Source: Janthinobacterium rivuli (GTDB taxonomy: Bacteria > Pseudomonadota > Gammaproteobacteria > Burkholderiales > Burkholderiaceae_D). From it: a stretch of DNA of 64,000 bases. The stretch's first letter is position 1. Each line of letters opens with the position of its first letter. Below the pieces are notes generated by a model. The model had not been told where the DNA came from, did not search any database, and worked only from the letters and a program-made list of their open reading frames with translations. The stretch is from positions 112,140-176,139 of the forward strand of contig NZ_WFLJ01000017.1 of assembly GCF_009208735.1 (NCBI RefSeq), in the 5' to 3' direction. Positions 17,879-25,451 of this stretch are shown in pieces. The translations under genes were made by a program, and so were the position numbers.

Positions 17879-18763
17879 ATGAGCGACATGATCACCGATT
17901 GTGAAAGTTTGCTGGGCCAGAGCAGCTTGTCCGGGCCGGATGGCCGGCGTGGTTTCCTGAAGATGGCGCTGGGCACGGGCTTTGCCGTGGCCGTATTGCC
18001 CGTGGTGGCGCAAAACGTCATCAAGACGGATTCCGCCGGACTCGTCACGGGCAGCATGTCGGTGATGGTCGATGGCCAGGCCGTGCCCGTGTATGCGGCC
18101 CAGCCGGAAGGCAAGACGGGCTTGCCCGTGGTCCTGGTCATTTCGGAAATCTTTGGCGTGCATGAGCATATCGCCGACATGGCGCGCCGTTTCGCCAAGC
18201 AGGGCTACCTGGCGCTGGCGCCCGACCTGTTCGTGCGCCAGGGCGATGCCACCAAGGTGGCCAGCATTCCGGAATTAATGAAAGGCATCATTGCCAAGAC
18301 GCCGGACGCGCAAGTGATGGCGGACCTCGATGCCGTGGTGGCGTGGGCGAAACAGAATGGCGGCGACACGAGCCGCCTGGGCATCACGGGCTTTTGCTGG
18401 GGCGGGCGCATCACGTGGCTGTACGCGGCGCACAATCCGGCCGTCAAGGCGGGCGTGGCCTGGTATGGCCGCCTCGTGGGCGAACCGACTGCCTTGCAGC
18501 CGAGCAACCCCATCGATATCGCCGCCAGCCTGAAAGTCCCCGTGCTGGGCTTGTATGGCGGCAAGGATACGGGCATCAGCCAGGAATCGATCGGCAAGAT
18601 GAAGGATGCGCTGGCCAAGGGCGGCAACCAGTCCGAGTTTGTCGTGTATCCCGATGCGGGCCACGCCTTCAACGCCGATTACCGCCCCAGCTATGTGGCG
18701 GCCGATGCGAAAGATGGCTATGCGCGCTGCCTGGCGTGGTTAAAAAAGCATGGTGTTGCCTGA
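17879..18763 (+). CDS. Tat-exported dienelactone hydrolase family protein
   Basis: 294 residues. A twin-arginine signal is visible: R23-R24 in DGRRGFLKMA, then a hydrophobic stretch to about residue 45 (GTGFAVAVLPVVAQ). The alpha/beta-hydrolase domain has the nucleophile C173 in GFCWGGR, the Asp in GLYGGKDTGI region and the His in PDAGHAFNADY, the Cys-His-Asp triad of carboxymethylenebutenolidases. Family members hydrolyse dienelactones or related esters. The start at 17879 has GGAGAAG upstream; an earlier ATG at 17855 has none. Gene stands alone between the repeat element and the ZIP transporter; the true substrate is unknown. Confidence 0.88.
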   Translation: MSDMITDCESLLGQSSLSGPDGRRGFLKMALGTGFAVAVLPVVAQNVIKTDSAGLVTGSMSVMVDGQAVPVYAAQPEGKTGLPVVLVISEIFGVHEHIADMARRFAKQGYLALAPDLFVRQGDATKVASIPELMKGIIAKTPDAQVMADLDAVVAWAKQNGGDTSRLGITGFCWGGRITWLYAAHNPAVKAGVAWYGRLVGEPTALQPSNPIDIAASLKVPVLGLYGGKDTGISQESIGKMKDALAKGGNQSEFVVYPDAGHAFNADYRPSYVAADAKDGYARCLAWLKKHGVA

Positions 18764-18821
18764 GCTTGCAGCCTGAACGACGCAAAAAGTGCCTGATCAC
18801 CACAATTTTCACCATCCGTTA

Positions 18822-18862
18822 ACGCGAAAGGCGCACCGGGCTGTAAAATGCCCGGTTCGCGT
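18822..18862 (+). promoter_or_regulatory. Compound hairpin in the region upstream of the ZIP transporter
   Basis: Inner stem ACCGGGC (18835-18841) with GCCCGGT (18850-18856) around the loop TGTAAAAT, and outer stem ACGCGA (18822-18827) with TCGCGT (18857-18862), with a 7-nt bulge on one side. There is no T-tract, so it is not an intrinsic terminator. The 243-bp gap 18764-19006 holds it and a -10-like TACAAT near 18871; otherwise I see nothing else there. Confidence 0.5.
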
Positions 18863-19006
18863 CAATGCAGTACAATTGCATCTTCACTGCGCCACGCTGC
18901 CGCCAAGCGCGCACAAGATTGAATAATAAGCAACACCGTACAAATCAAGCCAGACGCCAGCATCGCGGGCGCCCGTAGGCCGGCGCCATTTTGAGGTAAG
19001 AAAATC

Positions 19007-19789
19007 ATCGATCCCGTCCTTATATCCATTTTGCTCGCGACCACGATCGCGGGCGTGTTCAGCATTACCGCGGCGGCGATCTTTTCGTTTGCATTCCTGT
19101 CCAAAGTGGTCGAGCGCATGGTCAGCCTGTCCGTCGGTATCATGCTGTCGACGTCCTTGCTGCACGCCTTGCCCGAAGCGTTCGAGTCGCAAGCGGATCC
19201 GCGCAGCCTGTTCGCCACCTTGCTGGCGGGCTTGCTGGCCTTTTTCATGCTGGAAAAATTCGCGATTTTGCGCCATTCGCACCACCATGAAGGCGACGGC
19301 CACCACCACGCGCACGGCCACGACAAGCACGAAGCGGGCAAGGCCGGCTGGATGATTTTAGTGGGCGACGGCATGCATAACTTTACCGACGGCATCCTGA
19401 TCGCCGCCGCCTTCCTGGCCGACCCGAAGCTGGGCCTGGTCACGGGCCTGGCCATCATCGCGCATGAAATCCCGCAGGAAATCGGCGACTTCATCGTGCT
19501 GCTCAATGCCGGTTTCTCGCGCCTGCGCGCCTACATCTTCAATCTGCTGTGCAGCCTGATGGCCGTGGCCGGTGGCCTGCTCGGCTATTTCACGCTGGAC
19601 CGCGCCAGCAACCTGATCCCTTACGTGCTTGTGTTCGCCTCGTCCGGCTTCATCTATATTGCCTTGAGCGACCTGATGCCGCAGATGCAGCGCCGCGCCA
19701 CCTTGCGTGAGACCATTCCGCAAGTGCTGCTGATCGCGCTGGGCGTGTGCATCGTGCTGTTCCTGACGCATAAGCGCCACGGCGGTTGA
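19007..19789 (+). CDS. ZIP family divalent metal transporter, apparent AUC start
   Basis: About 260 residues. ZIP-type transporters move zinc or other divalent metals into the cytoplasm. Predicted helices start at about residue 3; the long loop after TM3 is histidine-rich (HSHHHEGDGHHHAHGHDKHE), and TM4-TM5 carry HNFTDG and AHEIPQEIGDF, the metal-binding HN-x3-DG and HEIPQE motifs. The frame has an upstream stop at 18992 and no ATG, GTG or TTG before a TTG at 19031. GAGG at 18993 is 10 nt from ATC at 19007, and ATC-GAT-CCC-GTC matches the MxPxLISILLA start of relatives. The start is therefore either a rare AUC or a base difference from ATG; TTG at 19031 would cut into TM1. Confidence 0.85.
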   Translation: MDPVLISILLATTIAGVFSITAAAIFSFAFLSKVVERMVSLSVGIMLSTSLLHALPEAFESQADPRSLFATLLAGLLAFFMLEKFAILRHSHHHEGDGHHHAHGHDKHEAGKAGWMILVGDGMHNFTDGILIAAAFLADPKLGLVTGLAIIAHEIPQEIGDFIVLLNAGFSRLRAYIFNLLCSLMAVAGGLLGYFTLDRASNLIPYVLVFASSGFIYIALSDLMPQMQRRATLRETIPQVLLIALGVCIVLFLTHKRHGG

Positions 19790-19867
19790 TGCCTGGCACT
19801 GCCGGCGCGGTGCCACCTATGCTATATTGCCTTTCTGACTAACTTGCACAGAAAGGAGGAAAATATC

Positions 19868-19957
19868 ATGGAAGAAAACTTGTTGCTCGCCTTATGGCGC
19901 GCACGCTCTTTAAGCGCATTTGCCAGCTCTTGCCCACGTTCTATCGCGCTGCGATAA
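19868..19957 (+). CDS. Leader ORF (29 codons) upstream of the ABC-F gene
   Basis: An unannotated-size ORF with a near-perfect ribosome site (AAAGGAGGAAA, 5 nt before the ATG), far better than that of the ABC-F gene it precedes by 108 nt. The peptide begins MEENLLLALWRARS and ends PRSIALR. It uses codons rare in this genome (TTA twice, TCT three times, CGA, CGT, CCA). An extended -10 (TATGCTATAT, near 19820) lies about 40 nt upstream. The arrangement is that of a leader peptide whose translation controls the next gene, as known for many antibiotic-induced ABC-F and methylase genes. I infer the role from position only. Confidence 0.6.
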   Translation: MEENLLLALWRARSLSAFASSCPRSIALR

Positions 19958-20031
19958 CCTGGCCAGAGCAAAGCCACCCTCCTAAACGAGTCCTTTCCTG
20001 GTACTCCGTTGTCGTTAGCGCTCCTGTTAAC

Positions 20032-20050
20032 GCGGATGCTTGCATCCCGC
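20032..20050 (+). promoter_or_regulatory. Hairpin just before the ABC-F start codon
   Basis: GCGGATGC-TT-GCATCCCGC forms an 8-bp stem with one bulged C, ending 15 nt before the ATG at 20066. It could occlude the ribosome site or be the alternative partner of upstream RNA freed when a ribosome stalls on the leader ORF. A 15-codon out-of-frame ORF from ATG 20059 to 20106 also overlaps the ABC-F start. Confidence 0.45.
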
Positions 20051-20065
20051 ACAAAGACATGAGCC

Positions 20066-21802
20066 ATGACCACCCTGATCTCGACACAAGCTTTACAACT
20101 GGATAGCCACGACGGTTTCCTCTTCAATGAACTCGCCTTTACCTTGCGCCAGGGCGACCGCATCGGCCTGATCGGCCACAATGGCTGCGGCAAATCCACC
20201 TTGCTGGGCTTGCTCAGCGGCACCCGCGAAGCGACATTCGGCACCATCCACTATGCCCGTGCCTGTCGCTTGCAGCACGTGGAGCAGCATTTTCCGGCCG
20301 AACTTGCCAGCCTGAGCCTGTACGACGCCTTGCTGGCGCCCGTGCTGGAGCAGCCCGAGCTGCATTGGCGCGTCGACAGCCTGCTGGCCGAACTGGGCTT
20401 CGACCTGGAGACGGCGCAGGTGCCCGTGCACTCGCTGTCCGGCGGCCAGCACACGCGGCTGCTGCTGGGGCGCGCCCTGCTGCAGGAGCCGAACGTGCTG
20501 TTGCTCGATGAACCGAGCAATCACCTGGACTTGCCGTCGCTGCTGTGGCTGGAGCAATTCCTGCTGGCCTGGCGCGGCGCCTTCATCCTCGTCTCGCACG
20601 ATCAGCGCCTGCTCGACAACGTGGCCACGCGCAGCTGGATCTTGCGCGACAGCCGCCTGTACGACTTCGATTTGCCGTGCGGTCCCGCGCTGGCGGCGCT
20701 GGCCAAGATGGACGTTGCCGCTGCCGCCCGCCATGCGGCCGAGCAGAAGGAAATCGACCGCCTGTCGGCCAGCAGCGCGCGCCTGGCCCTGTGGGGCCGC
20801 ACCTATGACAATGAAGACCTGGCGCGCAAGGCCAAGACCATGCAGCGGCGCATCGACAAGTTGAGGGAGGAACAGTCGTTCGTCAGCGATGGCGCGCCGT
20901 GGCGCTTGAGTCTGCGCGGCAAGGCGCTGGCGGCCGACCAGTTGCTGGCGCTGGACGGACTCGACGTGCGCGCCGTGCCGACGTCTCCCATGCTGTTCCG
21001 CGTGGGGCAGCTATGGCTCAAGCCCGGCGACCGCATCGCCTTGCTGGGCGCCAACGGCAGCGGCAAGTCGTCGCTGCTGCGCCTGTGCTGGCAAGCGATC
21101 CAGACGCAGCAGGAACGCGTCGACCTGTGCTACCACCACGCGGCCCACATCGGTTACTACGATCAGTCGCTCAAGCAACTGGCCGATACGGCCGACCTGT
21201 CCGACGCCCTGTATCCGTTCGCCGTGCAAAACGAGGCCGCGCGCAGCCAGGTGGCGCGCAAGCAAGCCTTGATAACGGCCGGTTTCCCGTATGCGCGCCA
21301 TGGCCAGACGGTGGCGACACTGAGCGGCGGCGAGCGGGCGCGGCTGCTGTTCCTGGGACTGTCGCTGGCCAGCTATCATTTATTGTTGCTGGACGAGCCC
21401 AGCAACCACCTGGACATGCAAGGCAAGGCGGAACTGGGGCAAGCGTTGCAGGGCTTTGCCGGCGGCTGCCTGTTGGTGTCGCACGACCGCGACCTGATCG
21501 AGACGGCCTGCAACCGTTTTTGGGTGGTGGCCGATGGCCAGCTGGAAGAGTGGCCGGACGCGGCCTGCGCGTATGCACGGCTGAGTCTTGAGGATGGGCA
21601 GGCGTCGACGCCCGCGCCGCGCGTGGAACCGGCGTCTGCGGTTGTGGCGGACGTCGACGTGCAGCTGGAACGCTTGTGCGAACTGGAGCAATTGCTGGCC
21701 GAGGACCTGGCGCGAAAGCCGCGGCACCAGAAGCCGGCCAGCCAGCAGGCGTGGCGGGCGGAACTGGTGCAGTTGAATCAATCGCTGGGGATAACGTCGT
21801 AG
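20066..21802 (+). CDS. ABC-F family ATPase (ribosome-associated)
   Basis: 578 residues with two ABC cassettes and no membrane helices. Cassette 1: Walker A GHNGCGKST (37-45), signature LSGGQHTRLLLGRAL, Walker B LLLDEPSNHLD. Cassette 2: Walker A GANGSGKSS, signature LSGGERARLLFLGL, Walker B LLLDEPSNHLD. The linker between (about 225-275, rich in Arg, Lys and Glu, YDNEDLARKAKTMQRRIDK) is the P-site tRNA interaction motif region of ABC-F proteins. Members act on ribosomes stalled by antibiotics or difficult peptides, or in translation regulation. Not clearly Uup, EttA or YheS, so I give no symbol. The leader ORF and hairpin upstream suggest regulated expression. A bidirectional terminator follows. 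Confidence 0.9.
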   Translation: MTTLISTQALQLDSHDGFLFNELAFTLRQGDRIGLIGHNGCGKSTLLGLLSGTREATFGTIHYARACRLQHVEQHFPAELASLSLYDALLAPVLEQPELHWRVDSLLAELGFDLETAQVPVHSLSGGQHTRLLLGRALLQEPNVLLLDEPSNHLDLPSLLWLEQFLLAWRGAFILVSHDQRLLDNVATRSWILRDSRLYDFDLPCGPALAALAKMDVAAAARHAAEQKEIDRLSASSARLALWGRTYDNEDLARKAKTMQRRIDKLREEQSFVSDGAPWRLSLRGKALAADQLLALDGLDVRAVPTSPMLFRVGQLWLKPGDRIALLGANGSGKSSLLRLCWQAIQTQQERVDLCYHHAAHIGYYDQSLKQLADTADLSDALYPFAVQNEAARSQVARKQALITAGFPYARHGQTVATLSGGERARLLFLGLSLASYHLLLLDEPSNHLDMQGKAELGQALQGFAGGCLLVSHDRDLIETACNRFWVVADGQLEEWPDAACAYARLSLEDGQASTPAPRVEPASAVVADVDVQLERLCELEQLLAEDLARKPRHQKPASQQAWRAELVQLNQSLGITS

Positions 21803-21817
21803 TTATCCACAGCGCAC

Positions 21818-21847
21818 AAAAAAGCGGACCGAGGTCCGCTTTTTTTT
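21818..21847. terminator. Bidirectional terminator between the ABC-F gene and sseA
   Basis: AAAAA, stem AGCGGACC-GA-GGTCCGCT, then eight T. It ends both converging transcripts and touches the sseA stop codon. Confidence 0.92.
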
Positions 21848-22697
21848 AGTTACCCGTCGCCACCGGCCGTGCCGGGTCGGCGCACCATTCGCTCCACGAG
21901 CCCGGATACAGGGCCGCGCCGGTCAAACCGGCCACTTCCATCGCCAGCAGGTTGTGGCACGCCGTCACGCCGGAACCGCATTGCATGACGGCCGCTTGCG
22001 GTGCGTCAAGCAATGCGCTGAAATCGCGCCGCAGTTCCTCCGCGCTCTTGAAGCGTCCGTCGGGTTGCAAGTTATCCTTGAAGAAACGGTTTTTCGCGCC
22101 GGGAATATGGCCGCCCACGGGGTCGATGCTTTCGTTTTCGCCGCGATAACGGTCGGGCGCGCGCGCGTCGATGACGGTCAGCGCCTGGGTTTCCAGGTTG
22201 GCAACGACGTCCTGCACGGTCACGGTGCGCGTCAGGCTGGCTTTTTCCGTGAGCTTACCTGGTGCGCGAGGCGCCACCGGCGTGACCACTGGCAAGCCTT
22301 GCGCCTGCCAGGCGGCCAGGCCGCCGTCGAGTACGGCGACGTTCGGATGGCCGAGCCAGCGCAGCAGCCACCACAGGCGCGCGGCGAACATGCCGCCCTG
22401 GCCGTCATAGGCGACCACTTGCGTGTCGTCGTTGATGCCCCAGCCGCGCAAGGCGGCCAGGAGGACGTTGCGGTCGGGCAGCGGATGCCGACCCGTGAAG
22501 GCCGCGCCGCGCGCCGTCTTCGGGCCGGACAGGGCCGTGTCGATATCGGCGAACTGCGCGTTCTGGATGTGGCCGGCGGCAAACGCGTCGCTGCCGGCCG
22601 TCGGGTTGAGCAAGTCGTGGCGGCAATCGAGGATGACCCAGCTGCTGTCATTCAGGTGGCTGGCCAGTTCGCTGGCCTGGATCAAGGTGGTGTACAT
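21846..22697 (-). CDS. sseA: 3-mercaptopyruvate sulfurtransferase
   Basis: 283 residues with two rhodanese domains. The active-site loop in the second domain is C240-G-S-G-V-T, the mercaptopyruvate sulfurtransferase form, rather than the CRxGx[R/T] loop of thiosulfate sulfurtransferases. The first, inactive domain contains YDGQGGMFAARLWW and GHIQNAQFADID; the second has IPGAKN and SWSEW. It moves sulfur from 3-mercaptopyruvate to thiols or cyanide. The start at 22697 has AAAGGAG upstream; the longer frame to 22853 overlaps the DMT transporter gene. It is 13 nt downstream of that gene, so the two form an operon. Confidence 0.93.
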   Translation of the reverse strand: MYTTLIQASELASHLNDSSWVILDCRHDLLNPTAGSDAFAAGHIQNAQFADIDTALSGPKTARGAAFTGRHPLPDRNVLLAALRGWGINDDTQVVAYDGQGGMFAARLWWLLRWLGHPNVAVLDGGLAAWQAQGLPVVTPVAPRAPGKLTEKASLTRTVTVQDVVANLETQALTVIDARAPDRYRGENESIDPVGGHIPGAKNRFFKDNLQPDGRFKSAEELRRDFSALLDAPQAAVMQCGSGVTACHNLLAMEVAGLTGAALYPGSWSEWCADPARPVATGN

Positions 22698-22710
22698 CAG
22701 GAACGCTCCT

Positions 22711-23634
22711 TTACACTTCGCTGGCGATGGGATCCGTGCGCGCGATGGCGGCGCCACGGGCCGTGTTGCGGGTATTGTAATAGGTTGCCGCGATACCGGA
22801 GGCGAGGATGATGCCGATGCCGGCCCAGCCGTGCCAGTCGAACAGGTCGCCAAAGATCACCACGCCCCAGAAGCTGGAAAAGACGATGCCCGTGTATTGC
22901 AAATTCGCAACAACCAGGGTCTTGCCCAGGCGATAGGCGCGCGTCATCGCCATCTGTGCCATGGTGGCGCACAGGCCGATGGCGGCCAGCAAGCCGATGC
23001 CATAGCCGCTCGTGTGTGCATGCCAGACGACGGGTCCGCCGCCGGCGCTGGCCACGTGGCCGATCACGCCGGCAAGGAAATTGACGACCGAGAAGTAAAA
23101 CACGACGCGGTATTCGGGTTCGCCCAGCAAGCCCAGCTTGCGCACCTGCAAATAGGCGAGGGCCGACAGCATGCCGGAAATCAGGGCCGTGATGGCGCCA
23201 GCCGCCTGGTCCGTCTCGAATACGGGTTGCAGCAGCAGGGTCACGCCGACAAAGCTCATGGCAATCGCCGCCACCAGCGGCCACTCGACCTGTTGCATGC
23301 CTTTCCACCAGCCGCCAGCCAGGAGAATCACGGCGATCCAGATGGGCGCCATGTAGTTCAAGGTCATGGCCGTGGCCAGCGGCAGGATGGCGATCGCATA
23401 AAACCACAGCCACAGGGCGATCACGCCCACCACGCCGCGCCACAGATGCTGGCCCGCCATCGTGGTTTTAAAGCTGCCGCCCTGGTACAAAATCGTGCAG
23501 CTCATGACGGTCATGCCGATGATGCCGCGGTACATGACGATTTCGGACGTCGAATACAACTCCGACGCCAGTTTCACGCACACGCCCATGATGGCGAACA
23601 TAAAGCTTGCAAACAGCATCCACAAAGATTGCAT
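22711..23634 (-). CDS. DMT superfamily transporter (EamA family)
   Basis: 307 residues, ten predicted membrane helices in two homologous EamA repeats (about 1-140 and 150-295), the normal architecture of drug/metabolite transporters that export amino acids or other metabolites. Typical stretches are SEIVMYRGIIGM in repeat 1, and PLATAMTLNYMAPIWIAV with YMAPI. Its 3' end lies 13 nt before sseA on the same strand, suggesting export or handling of a sulfur compound, but this is only context. It follows a terminator that ends the Rieske gene. Substrate unknown. Confidence 0.88.
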   Translation of the reverse strand: MQSLWMLFASFMFAIMGVCVKLASELYSTSEIVMYRGIIGMTVMSCTILYQGGSFKTTMAGQHLWRGVVGVIALWLWFYAIAILPLATAMTLNYMAPIWIAVILLAGGWWKGMQQVEWPLVAAIAMSFVGVTLLLQPVFETDQAAGAITALISGMLSALAYLQVRKLGLLGEPEYRVVFYFSVVNFLAGVIGHVASAGGGPVVWHAHTSGYGIGLLAAIGLCATMAQMAMTRAYRLGKTLVVANLQYTGIVFSSFWGVVIFGDLFDWHGWAGIGIILASGIAATYYNTRNTARGAAIARTDPIASEV

Positions 23635-23658
23635 TGGATTCCTGGGAAGTGGGAGGAT

Positions 23659-23684
23659 AAAAAAAGGGCCGCGTCATGCGGCCC
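23659..23684 (-). terminator. Intrinsic terminator after the Rieske oxygenase gene
   Basis: On the minus strand: GGGCCGC-ATGAC-GCGGCCC followed by seven T (plus strand positions 23659-23665 are A). Confidence 0.93.
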
Positions 23685-23693
23685 TGCTGCTCA

Positions 23694-24794
23694 TTACAGT
23701 TCGATATTGTTGCGGTACCACTCGTGGAAGTGCTGCATGCCGTCTTCCATGGGCGACTGGTAAGGACCCACTTCGCTCACGCCGCGCGCCATCAGGGCCT
23801 TGCGGCCCGCATCCATGCGCTGGGCGATTTCATCGTCCTCGACGCAGGTTTCCATGTAGGCGGCCCGTTCCGCTTCGACGAAGTCGCGCTCGAACAGCAC
23901 GATTTCTTCGGGGTAATAGAACTCCACCACGTTGCGCGTCTTTTGCGGACCGTCGGGCCACAGGGTCGAGACGATCAGCACGTGCGGATACCATTCGACC
24001 ATGATGTTCGGATACAGGGTCAGCCAGATGGCGCCATACGGCGGCGCTTCGCCGCCACGGAATTGCAATACCTGCTCCTGCCATTTCTTGTAGGCGGGCG
24101 AACCTGCCTGCTGCAGGCCGCGGTGCACGCCCACCGTCTGCACGCTGTAATCCTTGCCGAATTCCCAGCGCAGGTCGTCGCAGCTGACGAAGCTGCCCAG
24201 GCCCGGGTGGAACGGCTCGACGTGATAATCCTCGAGGTAGACTTCGATGAAGGTCTTCCAGTTGTAGTCGCACTCGTGGATTTCCACGTGGTCGAACATG
24301 TAGCCGGAAAAATCGAGGTCTTTCGAGACGGACAAATCTTTCAATTTTTCCATCACGTTGTAGCCATTTTGCTCGAACAGCAAGCCATTCCAGCTTTGCA
24401 GCGGCGTTTTCGACAGGTTCAGGCACGGCGTCTCGGGGAAGTGCGGCGCGCCGATCAGTTCACCCTTGAGGTCGTAGGTCCAGCGGTGCAGCGGGCAGAC
24501 GATATGGTTCGCATTGCCGCGGCCATTGAACATCAGCGCCTGCCGGTGGCGGCACACGTTGGACAGCACTTCGATGCCATTGGCGTTGCGCACGAGCATG
24601 CGCCCTTCGTTCTCAGACGCCAGGGTCGCAAAATCGCCGGTTTCCGGCACCATCAGCTCGTGCCCGACATAGCGCGGGCCGGCTTGGAACAATTGCTGCA
24701 TTTCACGCTGCAACAGCGTTTCGTCAAAATAGACGTGGACCGGAAGTTGCGCGTTTGAGCGCGCCAGCTTGGCGTGAGTAGCCAGATCGGACAT
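23694..24794 (-). CDS. Rieske non-heme iron oxygenase, alpha subunit
   Basis: 366 residues. The Rieske [2Fe-2S] ligands are C81-x-H83 and C100-x2-H103 (CRHRQ and CPLHRW). The catalytic domain has the mononuclear iron histidines H191 and H196 in EDYHVEPFHPG, preceded by the bridging aspartate region. The protein belongs to the aromatic ring-hydroxylating / carnitine-choline monooxygenase-like class; the substrate cannot be named. No reductase or small subunit is adjacent. The start at 24794 (MSDLATHAKLARS) is preferred to the longer frame to 24851. The order Rieske gene divergent from xseB-ispA-dxs is common in betaproteobacteria. Confidence 0.9.
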   Translation of the reverse strand: MSDLATHAKLARSNAQLPVHVYFDETLLQREMQQLFQAGPRYVGHELMVPETGDFATLASENEGRMLVRNANGIEVLSNVCRHRQALMFNGRGNANHIVCPLHRWTYDLKGELIGAPHFPETPCLNLSKTPLQSWNGLLFEQNGYNVMEKLKDLSVSKDLDFSGYMFDHVEIHECDYNWKTFIEVYLEDYHVEPFHPGLGSFVSCDDLRWEFGKDYSVQTVGVHRGLQQAGSPAYKKWQEQVLQFRGGEAPPYGAIWLTLYPNIMVEWYPHVLIVSTLWPDGPQKTRNVVEFYYPEEIVLFERDFVEAERAAYMETCVEDDEIAQRMDAGRKALMARGVSEVGPYQSPMEDGMQHFHEWYRNNIEL

Positions 24795-25199
24795 CCCAAC
24801 CCCCCATAAATGTACAACGGTCAGCAGTGCCCCAGGCCATTCCCTGGGCAACCGCTACAGAGAGAAAGAATCCGCAAAGACCTGAATTCAAATTTGTTGA
24901 AACGGTATTTCGGACAGAACCGGCGATTATAGCGCGGATCGGCCTCGGCATTATCAAAACCCCCCGGCAAATACGCTTTTAATGAGAAACATTGTCATTT
25001 GGCGCGCAATTTCCGGCGCAGAGGGGCGATTCGGCTAAAATCCACTGACAAGCTGGCAACGCTATTGACTTTGAGCGCGTCGATTGCGCTTAAGTTTTCA
25101 CTTAATAGTGTGGTTTGTTCTAAAATAACGCTTCTATGCTGGCCGGGAGTCCCCGGCGTCTCCCTACAAGCCCCTCGTGCCACGAAGAGATCTGAGTCT
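24795..25199. other. Divergent intergenic region, Rieske oxygenase / xseB
   Basis: 405 bp between divergent genes, noticeably more AT-rich than its surroundings from 24870 to 25140. It contains a Fur-box-like palindrome at 24983-24997, and candidate promoter pieces toward xseB: TTGACT at 25065 and TAAAAT at 25121, which are not spaced as one promoter. A small frame across 24999-25199 continues into xseB but has no family resemblance upstream of 25200. I see no RNA gene. Confidence 0.5.
24983..24997. promoter_or_regulatory. Fur-box-like palindrome
   Basis: TGAGAAACATTGTCA matches the 7-1-7 Fur consensus TGATAATNATTATCA at 11 of 14 defined positions. It lies 189 bp before the Rieske iron protein gene and 203 bp before xseB. 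No siderophore or iron-uptake gene is adjacent. Confidence 0.35.
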
Positions 25200-25451
25200 A
25201 TGTCGAAGAAATTAACTGCCGCTGCCGCAGCGCCGGCCTCGTTTGAAGAGGCAATGGCGGAACTGGCGCAGCTGGTAACGCAAATGGAAGCGGGCCAGTT
25301 GCCGCTGGAAGCATCGGTCGCGGCGTATCAGCGCGGCTCGGAACTGGTCAAGTATTGCGCAAGCCAGCTCGACAGCGTCGAAGCGCAGGTGAAAGTATTG
25401 GAAGGCGACATGTTGAAACCGTTCGTGGATGCCGGCGAGGCCGCCCAATGA
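25200..25451 (+). CDS. xseB: Exodeoxyribonuclease VII small subunit
   Basis: 83 residues, the usual length (about 80). The core SFEEAMAELAQLVTQMEAGQLPLEASVAAYQRG is split here as the typical XseB helical hairpin (residues 14-60), with the signature LPLE-S--AY-RG. It stabilises XseA, the nuclease subunit encoded elsewhere. The ATG at 25200 is chosen because the protein then begins at the family start; no strong ribosome site is seen (AGAGATCTGAG upstream). Its stop overlaps the ispA start by four bases (ATGA), the standard arrangement in this cluster. Confidence 0.93.
   Translation: MSKKLTAAAAAPASFEEAMAELAQLVTQMEAGQLPLEASVAAYQRGSELVKYCASQLDSVEAQVKVLEGDMLKPFVDAGEAAQ

Noticed and set aside
20059..20106. 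15-codon ORF overlapping the ABC-F start
   Set aside because: No ribosome site, so not called as a gene; kept only as context for the leader region.
25065..25126. TTGACT and TAAAAT as one xseB promoter
   Set aside because: The spacing is about 50 bp, far from 16-18 bp; they may belong to different promoters.
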